A stretch of DNA of 64,000 nt, from NCBI RefSeq assembly GCF_001898805.1, contig NZ_MKVJ01000018.1, positions 78,197 through 142,196 of the forward strand, given 5' to 3'. Both the position numbers and the translations under genes were made by a program. Positions 43,030 through 53,220 of the stretch are shown here, one piece after another (the stretch's first letter is position 1; each line of letters starts with the position of its first letter). This DNA is from Leifsonia sp. 71-9. Lineage in GTDB: Bacteria > Actinomycetota > Actinomycetes > Actinomycetales > Microbacteriaceae. Below the pieces are notes generated by a model, which was not told the DNA's origin, did not search any database, and was given only the letters and a program-made list of their open reading frames with translations.

Positions 43030-46000
43030 TCAGCGCAGGGCCAGGATCGACAACGCGATCGTGCGAACGTCGTTGATGCGTTTCTCGTAGCGGGCGGCGA
43101 CGGCGATCAGGATGGCGCCACCCGCACCGAGCCACAGCCACCACGGGACGGCGCCGTACGCGGCCGAGATCCACGGCCACAGCTGCGCGACACCGTGCAC
43201 CAGCAGCACGACGGAGCCGATCACGAACGGTGCTTGCAGCTTGCACCGAAGCCCGACGAGGACGGTGAGCAGCGCCAATATGCCGAGACCGGTGACACGC
43301 CAGAGAGGGCTCGCGGTGAGATCGGCCAGCAGCGACGGCAGCAGAAGGACCAGGATTCCGGGTCCGAGGGCCGACCACGAACGCACCTGCTCCGAGCGGT
43401 GGAGGCGCAGTGCCCCGGCGATGATCAGTGCCGCCGCGAGAGGGACGGAGAGAAGCTCGACGGCGTCCACCCGCGATTGGACGAGTGCGAGCAGCGCCAC
43501 CGCGCTCGCGCCCCCGAAGGCGATCCAACCGGAGACCGGTGTGAGCGGTGGACGTCGGAGCCAGAATCCCGTGACGGAGACGGCGGCGAGCACCCACACG
43601 GTCAGAATCGCCCGTGGGGTCGACAGCTCTCCGAACAGGATCATGCTCAGTTCGGCGACGGTCGTTCCGATGAGCGCCGTGGCCAGCAGCGCGGCGGCCG
43701 CGCGTTCGGTCCAGGCGCCGATGCGCTCCGCACAGGTGGAGAGCACGGACGCGACGACGACGAGGGTGGCGGCGACAGGGAGCAGCCACGCTTCGAACGC
43801 GCCATCCGTCTCGTGCGCAGCGCGGATCCCCGCCGCGATGACTGCGGTGACGAGCGCGAGACCCAGTTGGACGATCGCCACGGTGCGCCAGCGCTCCACC
43901 GTGAGCGCCACGGCGGAGCCGATCGCTGTGGCGCAGCTCAGCGTGACCAGAAGGATGGCGCGCAGTGCGGGCTCGTCCGTCACCACGAAGAGCTCCGGCA
44001 GGGCGATCAGCGCGAATCCAGCCGGGACGAGGATGAGCGCCATCCGCTGTGCCGCTGCGCTCAGCGGGCCGCGCGGACGCTGGGCCGCGGCACCTGCTGC
44101 CACGAGGATCGTCGCGCCGACGATGAGCCACACATCGAATGCGACCGTCGACTGCGCGGCGCATCGTGTGCTTCCGATGACGCGAGCGAGTGCGGCGACG
44201 ACGATGACGTCGCCACCGCCGAGGATCGAGACCAGCTCGACGCCCTTCGGCAGGCGAAGAAGGCCGGGGCGCCAGACGAGGGTGACGGACACGACGGCGA
44301 ATCCCACCGCGAGCACGACGATCGTCCGCACGGGACTGCCCGTCGCGCCGAGAACCGCCGATGGGAGAAGACCCGTGACGAGGCCGAGTGCCCAGAAGGT
44401 CCGGACAGGCCAGCTGCGCATCGCCGTTCTGGGCGGGGCGAGAATCCCCGCAGCGAGGAAAGCCAGACCCAGAGGGACGCTCATCCATTCGATCGGATCG
44501 GGGCGTCCGACGACGATTGCCGCCGTTGTCGTGGCCATCGCGAGTCCCAGCGAGCTGAGGGCGACCCCGGCGCTCAGAGGCGCGCGGCCGATCCGGACAG
44601 CGGCGACGAAGAGCCCGCTCAGGGCGATGACGGCGACGATCGTGCGAACCCCGGCCCCACCGAGGAGGGCGACGACCACCTCGAGCAGGGCGTACAGCGT
44701 CGCTGCGATGACGACGGTCGTGGAAGCGCAGGCGCCGTACCACCGGGGAGCCGAGAGGGAGATTCCCTCCTGATCCGCGGCGGATGATCGCAGCATCAGG
44801 AAGGACGCACACACCGCGACAGCGATCGCTCCGAGAGGCCACGCGTCGGCGGGCGTGAAATCGGCGGACGCGGTGAGCACCCGAGCGAAGCCCCGCTCGG
44901 TGGCGACGAGGAGGATGGCGACGATGCCCGCACCGACGCAGGCGTCCAATACGCGCACGCCAGGGCTGTGACGGCGTGGAAGCGCGCTGCCGACGGCCAG
45001 GACGGCGCCGGCGACCCCGATGACGACCGGTCGGTACTCCGCGGTCGCCGGCCCCGCGAGCGCGAGCGGAACGGCCGCGACCAGAAGCCCGCCGAGGACC
45101 AGAAGCGCGGCGGGGCCTGTCCTCGCCGTTGCGTCAGGCAGGGCCGCACGCCTCCGTCGGTCGGTGAGGCGAATCAGGCCGGCGATCACAAGGAGCGCGG
45201 CCGACACGGGCAGGACGTAGGGCTCCGGTGTGCCGGCTCCGGAAACGGCGAGTTGCGTCCACAGGCCGGCGGTTGCGAGGGCGAGAGCGAGCCAGCCGAG
45301 ATGGCGCCGCCATGAACGGGATGCGAACAATCCGTCTCGCTCGATGGCGCTCACGAGTGCCCCGGCCGCGAGCACGAAGAGCACCGACGAGAGCGGCTCC
45401 GGGCCGTACTGCGTCCCGAGTCCCGCCCCTGTCAGGGCTCCGAGCATCGCACAGCTCGCGGTGAGGACGGCACCCGCCTCCAGCTCTCCACGGAGACCTG
45501 CCTGCGGCCACAGGATCGCGACGATGGTCGAGACCGACGCGACGCCCGTCGCGACGAGAGCGGGCACGAGGAAGATCGCGGTGCCCGATGACGCGACACC
45601 GAACAGGGAGAGGGCGCCGCCCACGACGGCCCACAGCAGCGGAGCGAACGCGACCGCGGCGATGCGTCGAGGTAACGGCGGTTCGACATTCCGCGGATGA
45701 AGCACCCACAGACCGACGGCGAGGAGCGCCACGATCTCGCCCGCCAGAGCGACCGTGGAGGATCGGGAGGACACCCGCGACGCCATACCCAGCGCATGCA
45801 GAGAAATCGCGCCTGCGGCGGGTGCGGCGAACATGAGGAACGAGGCGACAGGCTCCCGCCGGGTGAGGCCGGGACACGGCAGGGCGACGATGAGTGAACC
45901 CACGGCGCACCCGCAGATCGTGGAGGCGGCGACGAGATCCCACAGATCGGCGGGTGGCGACGACTGTGTGAAGGCGATGGGCAGCTGGGCGGAGCCGACG

Positions 46001-47778
46001 ACGACGGCCATCGCGGCCGCCAGAGAGAACGCCAGTCGGCGATCGTGCGAAGGATCACGGTGCACGCGGAGGCGCCCGATCGAGAGCAGAGCGGCGACCA
46101 GGACGAGCGATGCAACGAGCCAGAGGGCCGGCGAAGCGACCGCGGTGAGCCAGCCCAGAACCAGGCTGGTCGTGCCGACCGTGAGCGCGAGCACACGGAA
46201 GCGGGGTGCGACCGTGTCCGCCCGCAGAAGAGCACCCAGAGCGAGAACACCGACGACGAGGTACAGGCTGACGATGACGGTCCGCTCTCCGGTGAACGGG
46301 ATGGCGACCATCGCGAGGCCGGAGAGCGTCGCCGCGAGTGCGATGCTCCGAGCCGCAGCGACCCGGCCGAGCCACCACGAGGCGCCGATCACGAGGGCGG
46401 CGACGACGAGGGCGATCAGACCCAGCACGGAGCGCTCCGATATCGTCGCGGGTTGGACGGGAAGGTCCTTCCACCAATCGGGCTGCCTTGTGAGCATTCG
46501 AATCAGCGGGTGCAGTGCCTCGACGGACGGCAGGAGCGTGTTCAGGCCGCCCACAATGGCCGCCGCGAAGGCGGCAGTGGGTGCGGCGACACGAATCGCC
46601 TCGGCGGCGAACCGGCGCCCGCTCGCGTCGAAGGCTCCGACGATCGCGGCCGCCGCGATCGTCGGAGCGACGATCCAGAAACGCGTGTCCCCCAGTCGGA
46701 ACGCGACGAGCACCGTGGCGCTGGCGAGCGCCGTCCCCGCCACGGCCCCGGCGGTCCTTCCGGCCGCCATCGCGACGGTGGCCGATCCTGGCCAGCCGAT
46801 CACGGCAGCGGCGTGGGGAGCGAGTGCGAGCGCGAGTGTCCCGAGAAGCCAGGCGGGCGCCCAGGCCGGCCCAGGTGCGGCGAACGGGGCGGCGATCAGT
46901 GCGGTCAGTGCCGCGAGCAGCGCCGCGACCAGGAGGGACGAGCGCTCGATCGCGAGCCCCTCCGTCCGCCAGGTCGCCCGGTGGATGAGCGTGCCGAGCA
47001 GGGCGGCGATCGCGCCCCAGAAGACCCCGTCCCCGCTGGGGTGCAGCACGCCGATCGAGCCGAGGAGCCCCGCTGTGGCCAGCCCCAGCCCGACCGGGAG
47101 AGCCGGGAAGGCGACGACGCTCGCCGCCCGGATGCGGCTCAGCGCGAACCAGCCGAGCAGCATCCCTGCGGAGGCCATGATGGCGACACCCCAGTAGAGG
47201 AGCGCATCGGGCTGACCAGCGCCGAAGACGTCGTTGGCGCGCACGGCGAGGATGTCGAGCCCGACCAGGACGACGCCGAGTGCCCCCAGCCCCTCCGCGG
47301 TACTGGTGAGCCCGCGCCGGCGCAGGAACGTCGCGACTCCGAGGACCGAGATCGTGACAGCGGCGACGACGACCGATCGGAAGACGAGTCCGGCGACGAT
47401 CCAGGCCACGGTGAGGAAGAAGATCGCCGCCACTCCGACCAGCGAGACACCGACGATCAGGAGGGCGATCTGAACGCTCGAGTGCCTGCGGGTCGGGGGA
47501 GCGTCAGGCTCTGCTGTCGGCTCGGCATCGGAGAGGGGCCAGGGGAAGCCGTGCGGCGGAGGCTCCGGGGTCGGGACGGTCGGCGGGATCGCGGGTGCCG
47601 TCGTGGGACGTGACGGCAGAGACTCCGTCACGGAGTCCTGCTGCGCCTGCCGCGTGCGCTCCGCGACCATCGCCTGCAGCTCGTCCCGTGCCCGCCTGGC
47701 CTGCACGTTCTCGACCCGGATCCGGGCGATCAGATCCGCTCTCTTCTGCATGAGGGCGTGCGCTTCGAACGATGCCAT
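43030..47778 (-). CDS. Very large multi-spanning membrane protein (SCO7613 C-terminal-domain type)
   Basis: A 1582-residue protein. A charged N-terminal coiled-coil-like helix (residues 8-47; RADLIARIRVENVQARRARD), then a Pro/Thr-rich linker (residues 50-100), then some 40 or more hydrophobic helices to the end. The C-terminus, WWLWLGAGGAILIAVAARYE followed by KRINDVRT, is typical of the actinobacterial SCO7613 family. Function unknown. Upstream of ATG 47778 the same frame encodes a zinc ribbon (TKCPACFAPL, then SCAVCGLDL) but meets a TGA without a usable start; ATG 47944 lies one base out of frame. The gene may be frameshifted in its first codons. Confidence 0.8.
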   Translation of the reverse strand: MASFEAHALMQKRADLIARIRVENVQARRARDELQAMVAERTRQAQQDSVTESLPSRPTTAPAIPPTVPTPEPPPHGFPWPLSDAEPTAEPDAPPTRRHSSVQIALLIVGVSLVGVAAIFFLTVAWIVAGLVFRSVVVAAVTISVLGVATFLRRRGLTSTAEGLGALGVVLVGLDILAVRANDVFGAGQPDALLYWGVAIMASAGMLLGWFALSRIRAASVVAFPALPVGLGLATAGLLGSIGVLHPSGDGVFWGAIAALLGTLIHRATWRTEGLAIERSSLLVAALLAALTALIAAPFAAPGPAWAPAWLLGTLALALAPHAAAVIGWPGSATVAMAAGRTAGAVAGTALASATVLVAFRLGDTRFWIVAPTIAAAAIVGAFDASGRRFAAEAIRVAAPTAAFAAAIVGGLNTLLPSVEALHPLIRMLTRQPDWWKDLPVQPATISERSVLGLIALVVAALVIGASWWLGRVAAARSIALAATLSGLAMVAIPFTGERTVIVSLYLVVGVLALGALLRADTVAPRFRVLALTVGTTSLVLGWLTAVASPALWLVASLVLVAALLSIGRLRVHRDPSHDRRLAFSLAAAMAVVVGSAQLPIAFTQSSPPADLWDLVAASTICGCAVGSLIVALPCPGLTRREPVASFLMFAAPAAGAISLHALGMASRVSSRSSTVALAGEIVALLAVGLWVLHPRNVEPPLPRRIAAVAFAPLLWAVVGGALSLFGVASSGTAIFLVPALVATGVASVSTIVAILWPQAGLRGELEAGAVLTASCAMLGALTGAGLGTQYGPEPLSSVLFVLAAGALVSAIERDGLFASRSWRRHLGWLALALATAGLWTQLAVSGAGTPEPYVLPVSAALLVIAGLIRLTDRRRRAALPDATARTGPAALLVLGGLLVAAVPLALAGPATAEYRPVVIGVAGAVLAVGSALPRRHSPGVRVLDACVGAGIVAILLVATERGFARVLTASADFTPADAWPLGAIAVAVCASFLMLRSSAADQEGISLSAPRWYGACASTTVVIAATLYALLEVVVALLGGAGVRTIVAVIALSGLFVAAVRIGRAPLSAGVALSSLGLAMATTTAAIVVGRPDPIEWMSVPLGLAFLAAGILAPPRTAMRSWPVRTFWALGLVTGLLPSAVLGATGSPVRTIVVLAVGFAVVSVTLVWRPGLLRLPKGVELVSILGGGDVIVVAALARVIGSTRCAAQSTVAFDVWLIVGATILVAAGAAAQRPRGPLSAAAQRMALILVPAGFALIALPELFVVTDEPALRAILLVTLSCATAIGSAVALTVERWRTVAIVQLGLALVTAVIAAGIRAAHETDGAFEAWLLPVAATLVVVASVLSTCAERIGAWTERAAAALLATALIGTTVAELSMILFGELSTPRAILTVWVLAAVSVTGFWLRRPPLTPVSGWIAFGGASAVALLALVQSRVDAVELLSVPLAAALIIAGALRLHRSEQVRSWSALGPGILVLLLPSLLADLTASPLWRVTGLGILALLTVLVGLRCKLQAPFVIGSVVLLVHGVAQLWPWISAAYGAVPWWLWLGAGGAILIAVAARYEKRINDVRTIALSILALR

Positions 47779-48040
47779 CCGTACGTGCTCGGCTGTCGGC
47801 GTGGCGAGATCGAGGCCGCAGACGGCGCAGGAGGTCAGCGCGAGCGGTGCGAAGCACGCGGGACATTTCGTGAAGTCGGTGAGGTCGGTGGCCGTCGGCG
47901 GCCACAGGGGAGTCGTGGCGGTGTCGCCGAAGGGTTTCCGTCATGCCCGTCTTTCGTCGCCGCTGTGAGCGGTGGATCGAGTCCCTTCACTCTGACAGGA
48001 CGACGCGATGGTTACCTCCGTGCATGCACGGATCTGCAAT

Positions 48041-48499
48041 TCAAGGTTTCAGCAGCGGCCGCAAGCGGTATGGGATCAGCTCGCCCATGTCGAGCGAGGT
48101 CTCGGCGCGGACGACGCCCTCGGTGGACTGGATGGCGCCGGTGATGCGGAACAGGTCCTCCGCGTCGCGCGCCAGCACACGCAGGAGCAGGTCGGAGGAC
48201 CCGGAGAGCCCGTGCGCCTCCACGATCTCCGGGATCCCGGTGAGGTGCTCGACGATCGCGGCGAGCAGCTGCTGCTGCACGTGGACCGTCACGTAGGCGG
48301 CCAGCGGATATCCGGCGGCGCGGGCGTCGATGCGCCGCTCGAACGACAGGAACGCGCCGCTGCGCTCCAGCTCGGCGAGCCGCGCCTGGACCGTGTTGCG
48401 GCTGAGGCCGAGGCGGTCGGCGAGGGAGACGTTGGTCGACCGCGGGTCGTCCGCGAGGGCGACGAGGATGCGGCGGTCGGTGCTGTCGAACGTGCGCAT
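48041..48499 (-). CDS. Lrp/AsnC family transcriptional regulator
   Basis: A 152-residue regulator: N-terminal helix-turn-helix (residues 5-50; SLADRLGLSRNTVQARLAEL) and a RAM ligand-binding domain (residues 65-140; YVTVHVQQQLLAAIVEHL, SGSSDLLLRV). ATG 48499 lies 7 nt after TACCTT. It is divergent from the branched-chain 2-oxoacid dehydrogenase operon with 184 bp between. Lrp-type regulators (BkdR) often control such operons in response to branched-chain amino acids, so that role is likely here. Confidence 0.92.
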   Translation of the reverse strand: MRTFDSTDRRILVALADDPRSTNVSLADRLGLSRNTVQARLAELERSGAFLSFERRIDARAAGYPLAAYVTVHVQQQLLAAIVEHLTGIPEIVEAHGLSGSSDLLLRVLARDAEDLFRITGAIQSTEGVVRAETSLDMGELIPYRLRPLLKP

Positions 48500-48683
48500 A
48501 GTGTGAAAGGTAGCACCGGAGCCGCGTCCCGGATAGGGCAGTCTGCACGGTCGACACGCCGCTGGTTGTGCGTCCTGATCGCACAGCGTAGCCTTCCGAT
48601 TACTTCCGGCAAAGGGGCCGGAGGCCGGAGCGGCCCGTCACGAGCGAGCCGCCCCGGGCATGAGAGTGAAGGTTGCGTGAACC

Positions 48684-49835
48684 GTGACGATCGACAATCA
48701 GCCTGGTGTGCACCTCGGCCGCGATGGCGGCCTCGACGACGTGCGACTCCCCGCGGGAGCCGACACCGTCCAGCTCCTGACGCCGACGGGGGAGCGGCTG
48801 AGCGACGACCGCTATGACGCGTGGGTCTCCGACATCGGCCCCGACCAACTGCTCGACCTCTACGAGGACATGGTGGTCATCCGCCGCATCGACGCGGAGG
48901 CCACCGCTCTGCAGCGCCAGGGCGAGCTCGGCCTGTGGCCGCCGCTGCTCGGGCAGGAGGCCTCCCAGATCGGCTCCGGGCGCGCGCTGCGCTCCGACGA
49001 CTTCGTCTTCTCCAGCTACCGCGAGCACGGCGTCGCCTACTGCCGCGGTGCGGGCCTCGTCGACCTGCTGCGCGTGTGGCGCGGCACGACCCAGAGCGGT
49101 TGGAACCCGTACGACATCAACATGGCGACCCCGCAGGTCATCATCGGCGCGCAGACCCTGCACGCCACGGGATACGCGCTCGGCATCCAGGCCGACGGCA
49201 CGGATGCGGTCGCGGTCGCCTACTTCGGCGACGGCGCGACGAGCGAGGGCGATGTGAGCGAGGCCCTGATCTTCGCCGCCACCTATGCCGCCCCGGTCGT
49301 GTTCTTCTGCCAGAACAACCAGTACGCGATCTCGGAGCCGGTCGGGCTGCAGGCGCAGCGGCCGATCGCCGAGCGCGCCCCCGGCTTCGGCGTGCCGAGC
49401 ATCCGCGTCGACGGCAACGACGTGCTCGCCGTGCTCGCGGCCTCCCGTGCCGCCCTCGACCGCGCCCGCTCGGGAGGCGGCCCGACCTTCATCGAGGCCG
49501 TCACCTACCGGATGGGGCCGCACACCACGGCGGACGACCCCACCCGCTACCGCGACCCGTCCGAGCTGGACGAGTGGCGCGGCCGCGACCCGATCTCCCG
49601 GGTGGAGGCGCACCTCGACGCCCAGGGGCGCCTCGACGAGGAGCGCCTCACGCGCATCCACGCGAAGGCCGACGCCGTGGCCGCCGAGATGCGCGCGGGC
49701 TGCCTGGCCCTGCGCGACCCGGAGCCGCTCACGGTCTTCGACAACGTCTACGCCGAGCCGCACACCGGCATCGCGCGCCAGCGGGACCACTACTCGCGCT
49801 ACCTGCGCACGTTCGTCGGGGGTGACGGACGGTGA
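48684..49835 (+). CDS. 2-oxoacid dehydrogenase E1 component, alpha subunit (branched-chain type)
   Basis: A 383-residue thiamine-diphosphate enzyme subunit that decarboxylates branched-chain 2-oxoacids or pyruvate. The ThDP motif spans GDGATSEGDVSEALIFAATY to QNNQYAIS, and the active-site region includes FSSYREHGVAYCRG. The phosphorylation-loop segment YRMGPHTTADDPTRYRD marks the branched-chain/bacterial E1-alpha type. GTG 48684 is used. It overlaps the beta gene by 4 nt (GTGA), so the subunits are coupled. Confidence 0.92.
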   Translation: MTIDNQPGVHLGRDGGLDDVRLPAGADTVQLLTPTGERLSDDRYDAWVSDIGPDQLLDLYEDMVVIRRIDAEATALQRQGELGLWPPLLGQEASQIGSGRALRSDDFVFSSYREHGVAYCRGAGLVDLLRVWRGTTQSGWNPYDINMATPQVIIGAQTLHATGYALGIQADGTDAVAVAYFGDGATSEGDVSEALIFAATYAAPVVFFCQNNQYAISEPVGLQAQRPIAERAPGFGVPSIRVDGNDVLAVLAASRAALDRARSGGGPTFIEAVTYRMGPHTTADDPTRYRDPSELDEWRGRDPISRVEAHLDAQGRLDEERLTRIHAKADAVAAEMRAGCLALRDPEPLTVFDNVYAEPHTGIARQRDHYSRYLRTFVGGDGR

Positions 49836-50842
49836 CCACCCTGACCATGGCGAAGGCCATCAACGCGGGCCTGCGCAAGGCGCTCGCGGGAGACCCGCAC
49901 GTGGTGCTGATGGGGGAGGACATCGGCACGCTGGGCGGGGTGTTCCGGGTGACCGACGGACTCCAGACCGAGTTCGGCCCGCGCCGGGTGATGGATTCGC
50001 CCCTGGCCGAGTCGGGCATCCTGGGCACCGCCGTCGGGATGGCGTACCGCGGGTACCGCCCGGTGGTCGAGATCCAGTTCGACGGATTCATTTACCCGGC
50101 GTTCGACCAGATCGTCAGCCAGGTGGCGCGGATGCACTACCGGACAGACGGCGCCGTGCGGATGCCGATCACGATCCGCGTGCCGTTCGCCGGCGGGATC
50201 GGTGCGGCCGAGCACCACTCCGACTCGCCCGAGGCGTACTTCGCCCACGCGGCGGGGCTGCGCGTCGTGAGCCCGTCCGATCCGCAGGACGCGTACACGC
50301 TCATCCAGCAGGCCATCGCCTCCGACGACCCCGTGCTCTACTTCGAGCCGAAGCGCCGCTACCACGCCAAGGGTGAGGTGGACGAAGCCGCCGCCCTGGC
50401 GGACGCGCGCCCGATGGGCACCGCTCGCGTCATGGCGACCGGCGGCGACGTGACCCTGGTGACCTACGGCGGCCTGGTGCAGCTGGCCAGGGATGCGGCC
50501 GTGGCGGCCGGCGACGAGGGCGTCTCCGTCGAGGTGATCGATCTGCGCTCGCTCTCGCCCCTCGACCTGGACACGGTCGTCGCCTCGGTGCGCAAGACCG
50601 GCCGGCTCGTGGTGACGCACGAGGCCGCGCTCTCCGGCGGACTCGGCGCGGAGATCTCGGCGTCGATCACCGAGCGCTGCTTCTACGAGCTCGAGCACGC
50701 GCCGGTGCGCGTCACCGGGCACGACATCCCCTACCCGGCCGCACGGCTGGAGTCGGCGCACCTGCCCGACCTCGACCGCATCCTGGACGGCATCGACCGC
50801 GTCATGGACCGGCCGAACTCCCTCTCGGGGGTGGAGGACTGA
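49832..50842 (+). CDS. 2-oxoacid dehydrogenase E1 component, beta subunit
   Basis: A 336-residue transketolase-like subunit that completes the E1 alpha2beta2 enzyme. Motifs: VVLMGEDIGTLGGVFRVTDG at the N-terminus, DSPLAESGILGTAVGMA and EIQFDGFIYPAFDQIVSQVA, then the C-terminal domain with TYGGLVQLARDA and the helix HLPDLDRILDGIDRVM. GTG 49832 overlaps the alpha stop, and the stop TGA shares bases with the E2 ATG (TGATG). Branched-chain versus pyruvate specificity is inferred from the operon. Confidence 0.93.
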   Translation: MTTLTMAKAINAGLRKALAGDPHVVLMGEDIGTLGGVFRVTDGLQTEFGPRRVMDSPLAESGILGTAVGMAYRGYRPVVEIQFDGFIYPAFDQIVSQVARMHYRTDGAVRMPITIRVPFAGGIGAAEHHSDSPEAYFAHAAGLRVVSPSDPQDAYTLIQQAIASDDPVLYFEPKRRYHAKGEVDEAAALADARPMGTARVMATGGDVTLVTYGGLVQLARDAAVAAGDEGVSVEVIDLRSLSPLDLDTVVASVRKTGRLVVTHEAALSGGLGAEISASITERCFYELEHAPVRVTGHDIPYPAARLESAHLPDLDRILDGIDRVMDRPNSLSGVED

Positions 50843-52200
50843 TGGCGGTCAAGGATTTCGCCCTGCCGGATCTCGGCGAGGGCCTCACCGAGTCGGAGCT
50901 GGTGAGCTGGAAGGTCGCGGTCGGCGACAGCGTGCACCTGAACCAGATCATCGCCGAGGTGGAGACGGCCAAGGCGCTCGTCGAGCTGCCGGCGCCGTAC
51001 GACGGTCGCGTGTCGCGCCTCTACGTCGAACCGGGGGTGACGGTCGCGGTGGGGGAGCCCCTCGTCGCGTTCGAGGTGGCGGGCGCGGAGCCAGAATCCG
51101 CTGACGGTCCTGACGGAGCGGGCGACCGCGCCGACGTGCCGGAACCGACGCTGGTCGGCTATGGCGCCCGTCCCGATGCGACGACCCGGCCCGCGCGCCG
51201 GGCCCGCCCCGGTCTGGCTCCGGCCGGACAGGCACGGGAGGCCGCCCCCGCGCGCGAGACCGCAGCGGCCGTCGCCCCCGCGCCCGCGGCAGCGCAGGCG
51301 GCCACCGCGACGGCCCTGGCCGAGCGTCCCCGCGCCACCCCGCCCGTGCGCAAGCTGGCCCGCGAGCGCGGCATCGACCTCGGGACCGTGACCGGGACCG
51401 GTGCGGGAGGTCCGGCGACGGCGGGCGGGTCGCACCGCCTTCCCGTCTCCGCGGCCCCGACTGCACCGGCGACACCGAGCGCACCGGCGACCGCGGACCG
51501 CGGCGACGTGCGCATCCCGATCCGCGGCGTGCGCAAGGCGACGGCCGAGGCGATGGTGCGCAGCGCGTTCTCGGCCCCGCAGGCGACGGTCTTCCTCACG
51601 GTCGACGTCACCGCGACGTCCGAGCTCGTCGAGCGGCTGCGCGCGCGCACCGCGGAGGGCGAGGCCAGGCCGGGCCTGCTCGCCGTCGTGGCCAAGGCCC
51701 TGTGCCTGGCGATCCGGCGCACCCCCGAGGTGAACGCCCGCTGGGACGACGACGCGCAGGAGATCGTGCAGTCGGGCGCCGTCCATCTCGGCATCGCCGC
51801 CGCGACCCCGCGCGGGCTGCTCGTGCCGGTGGTGCGGGATGCGGACCTGCTCCCGCTCACCGACCTCGCCGGCGCGATCCGCACTCTCGCGGAGACCGCC
51901 CGCTCGGGACGGACGGCTCCCGCCGACCTCTCCGGCAGCACCATCACGATCACGAACGTCGGCGTCTTCGGCGTCGACGCGGGCACGCCGATCGTGACGC
52001 CGGGGGAGGCTGCGATCCTGGCACTGGGTGCGGTGCGCCGTCAGCCGTGGGAGCACGACGGCGGCATCGCGCTGCGCGACGTGCTCACGCTGGCGCTCTC
52101 GTTCGACCACCGGATCGTGGACGGTCAGCAGGCGTCGATCCTGCTCGCCGATCTCGGCCGCATCCTGAACGACCCGGCGTCGGTGCTGGCGTTCGTCTGA
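50842..52200 (+). CDS. 2-oxoacid dehydrogenase E2 component (dihydrolipoamide acyltransferase)
   Basis: A 452-residue core enzyme. One lipoyl domain fills residues 3-80, with the lipoylated Lys in EVETAKALVELPAP. A long Ala/Pro linker leads to a peripheral-subunit-binding domain near residues 165-200 (TPPVRKLARERGIDLGTVTG). The catalytic domain, from residue 225, ends in LSFDHRIVDGQQASILLADL with the catalytic His. It is translationally coupled to E1-beta. No E3 (lipoamide dehydrogenase) gene follows, so E3 must be supplied from elsewhere. Confidence 0.95.
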   Translation: MAVKDFALPDLGEGLTESELVSWKVAVGDSVHLNQIIAEVETAKALVELPAPYDGRVSRLYVEPGVTVAVGEPLVAFEVAGAEPESADGPDGAGDRADVPEPTLVGYGARPDATTRPARRARPGLAPAGQAREAAPARETAAAVAPAPAAAQAATATALAERPRATPPVRKLARERGIDLGTVTGTGAGGPATAGGSHRLPVSAAPTAPATPSAPATADRGDVRIPIRGVRKATAEAMVRSAFSAPQATVFLTVDVTATSELVERLRARTAEGEARPGLLAVVAKALCLAIRRTPEVNARWDDDAQEIVQSGAVHLGIAAATPRGLLVPVVRDADLLPLTDLAGAIRTLAETARSGRTAPADLSGSTITITNVGVFGVDAGTPIVTPGEAAILALGAVRRQPWEHDGGIALRDVLTLALSFDHRIVDGQQASILLADLGRILNDPASVLAFV

Positions 52201-52230
52201 CCGGAGGGGTGCGTCGCCGAGCAGGTTCGG

Positions 52231-53220
52231 CTATGCGTGCAGCGCCGCGTTGAGCTCCACGCCGGAGCCGGCGCGGCGCAGCACCTCGACGGCGCCGGAG
52301 ACGGAATTGCGGCGGAACAGCAGCCCGGGAACGCCGGAGAGCTCGACGGCCTTCACCGTCTGCGGGCGTCCGTCGGCGGTGGGAGCGGCGTCGACGACGA
52401 CGACCTTGGTGCCGGCCGTGACGTACAGGCCCGCCTCGACGACCGAGTCGTCGCCGATGGAGATGCCGATGCCGGAGTTGGCGCCGAGCAGCGCGCGCTC
52501 GCCGATCGCGACGCGCTGCGTGCCGCCGCCGGAGAGGGTGCCCATGATGGACGCGCCGCCGCCGATGTCCGAGCCGTCGCCGACGACGACGCCCTGGGAG
52601 ATGCGGCCCTCCACCATCGAGGAGCCGAGGGTCCCGGCGTTGAAGTTGACGAAGCCCTCGTGCATCACGGTGGTGCCGGGGGCGAGGTGGGCACCGAGCC
52701 GCACGCGCGACGCGTCGGCGATGCGCACGCGGTCGGGCGTGACGTAGTCGAGCAGCCGCGGGAACTTGTCGATGCCGGTGACGTGGATGCCGGCGCGCTG
52801 GAGGGCGGGACGCAGGCGGTCGAAGTCGGCCGGGAGCACCGGGCCCGCGTTCGTCCAGGTGACGATCGGCAGGTGGCCGAAGATCCCGTCGAGGTTCAGG
52901 GTGTTTGGCGCGACCAGGAGGTGCGAGAGGAGGTGCAGGCGCAGGTACGCGTCCGGCGTGGAGGCCGGTGCGGCGTCGAGGTCGATCTCGACCGTGACGG
53001 TGTCGATGCGCACGTTGCGTCGGGCGTCCTCGCCGGCCAGGGCCTCCAGCTCGGCCGGTGCGATCCAGGGCTCGCGGCCGGCGGGGATGCGACCGAGCTG
53101 CGGCGAGGGGAACCAGGTGTCGAGAACCGTGCCGTCGCCGGCCACGGTCGCGAGTCCGTAGCCCCACGCGGTGCGGGAGGTGGCGGGCGCGGCGGACTCG
53201 TCAGCAATCTCGGAAGGCAT
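52231..53220 (-). CDS. dapD: 2,3,4,5-tetrahydropyridine-2,6-dicarboxylate N-succinyltransferase
   Basis: A 329-residue enzyme of the succinylase branch of lysine and diaminopimelate synthesis. The C-terminal half is a left-handed beta-helix with hexapeptide repeats ([57 protein letters not shown]). The N-terminal part and length match the actinobacterial DapD type. ATG 53220 is 6 nt after TAATCT on the minus strand. It is divergent from dapE, the next succinyl-branch enzyme but one. Confidence 0.95.
   Translation of the reverse strand: MPSEIADESAAPATSRTAWGYGLATVAGDGTVLDTWFPSPQLGRIPAGREPWIAPAELEALAGEDARRNVRIDTVTVEIDLDAAPASTPDAYLRLHLLSHLLVAPNTLNLDGIFGHLPIVTWTNAGPVLPADFDRLRPALQRAGIHVTGIDKFPRLLDYVTPDRVRIADASRVRLGAHLAPGTTVMHEGFVNFNAGTLGSSMVEGRISQGVVVGDGSDIGGGASIMGTLSGGGTQRVAIGERALLGANSGIGISIGDDSVVEAGLYVTAGTKVVVVDAAPTADGRPQTVKAVELSGVPGLLFRRNSVSGAVEVLRRAGSGVELNAALHA

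Noticed and set aside
42109..44787. An 892-codon plus-strand frame opposite the giant membrane protein
   Set aside because: Antisense shadow; only its first part, 42112-42316, corresponds to a real gene remnant.
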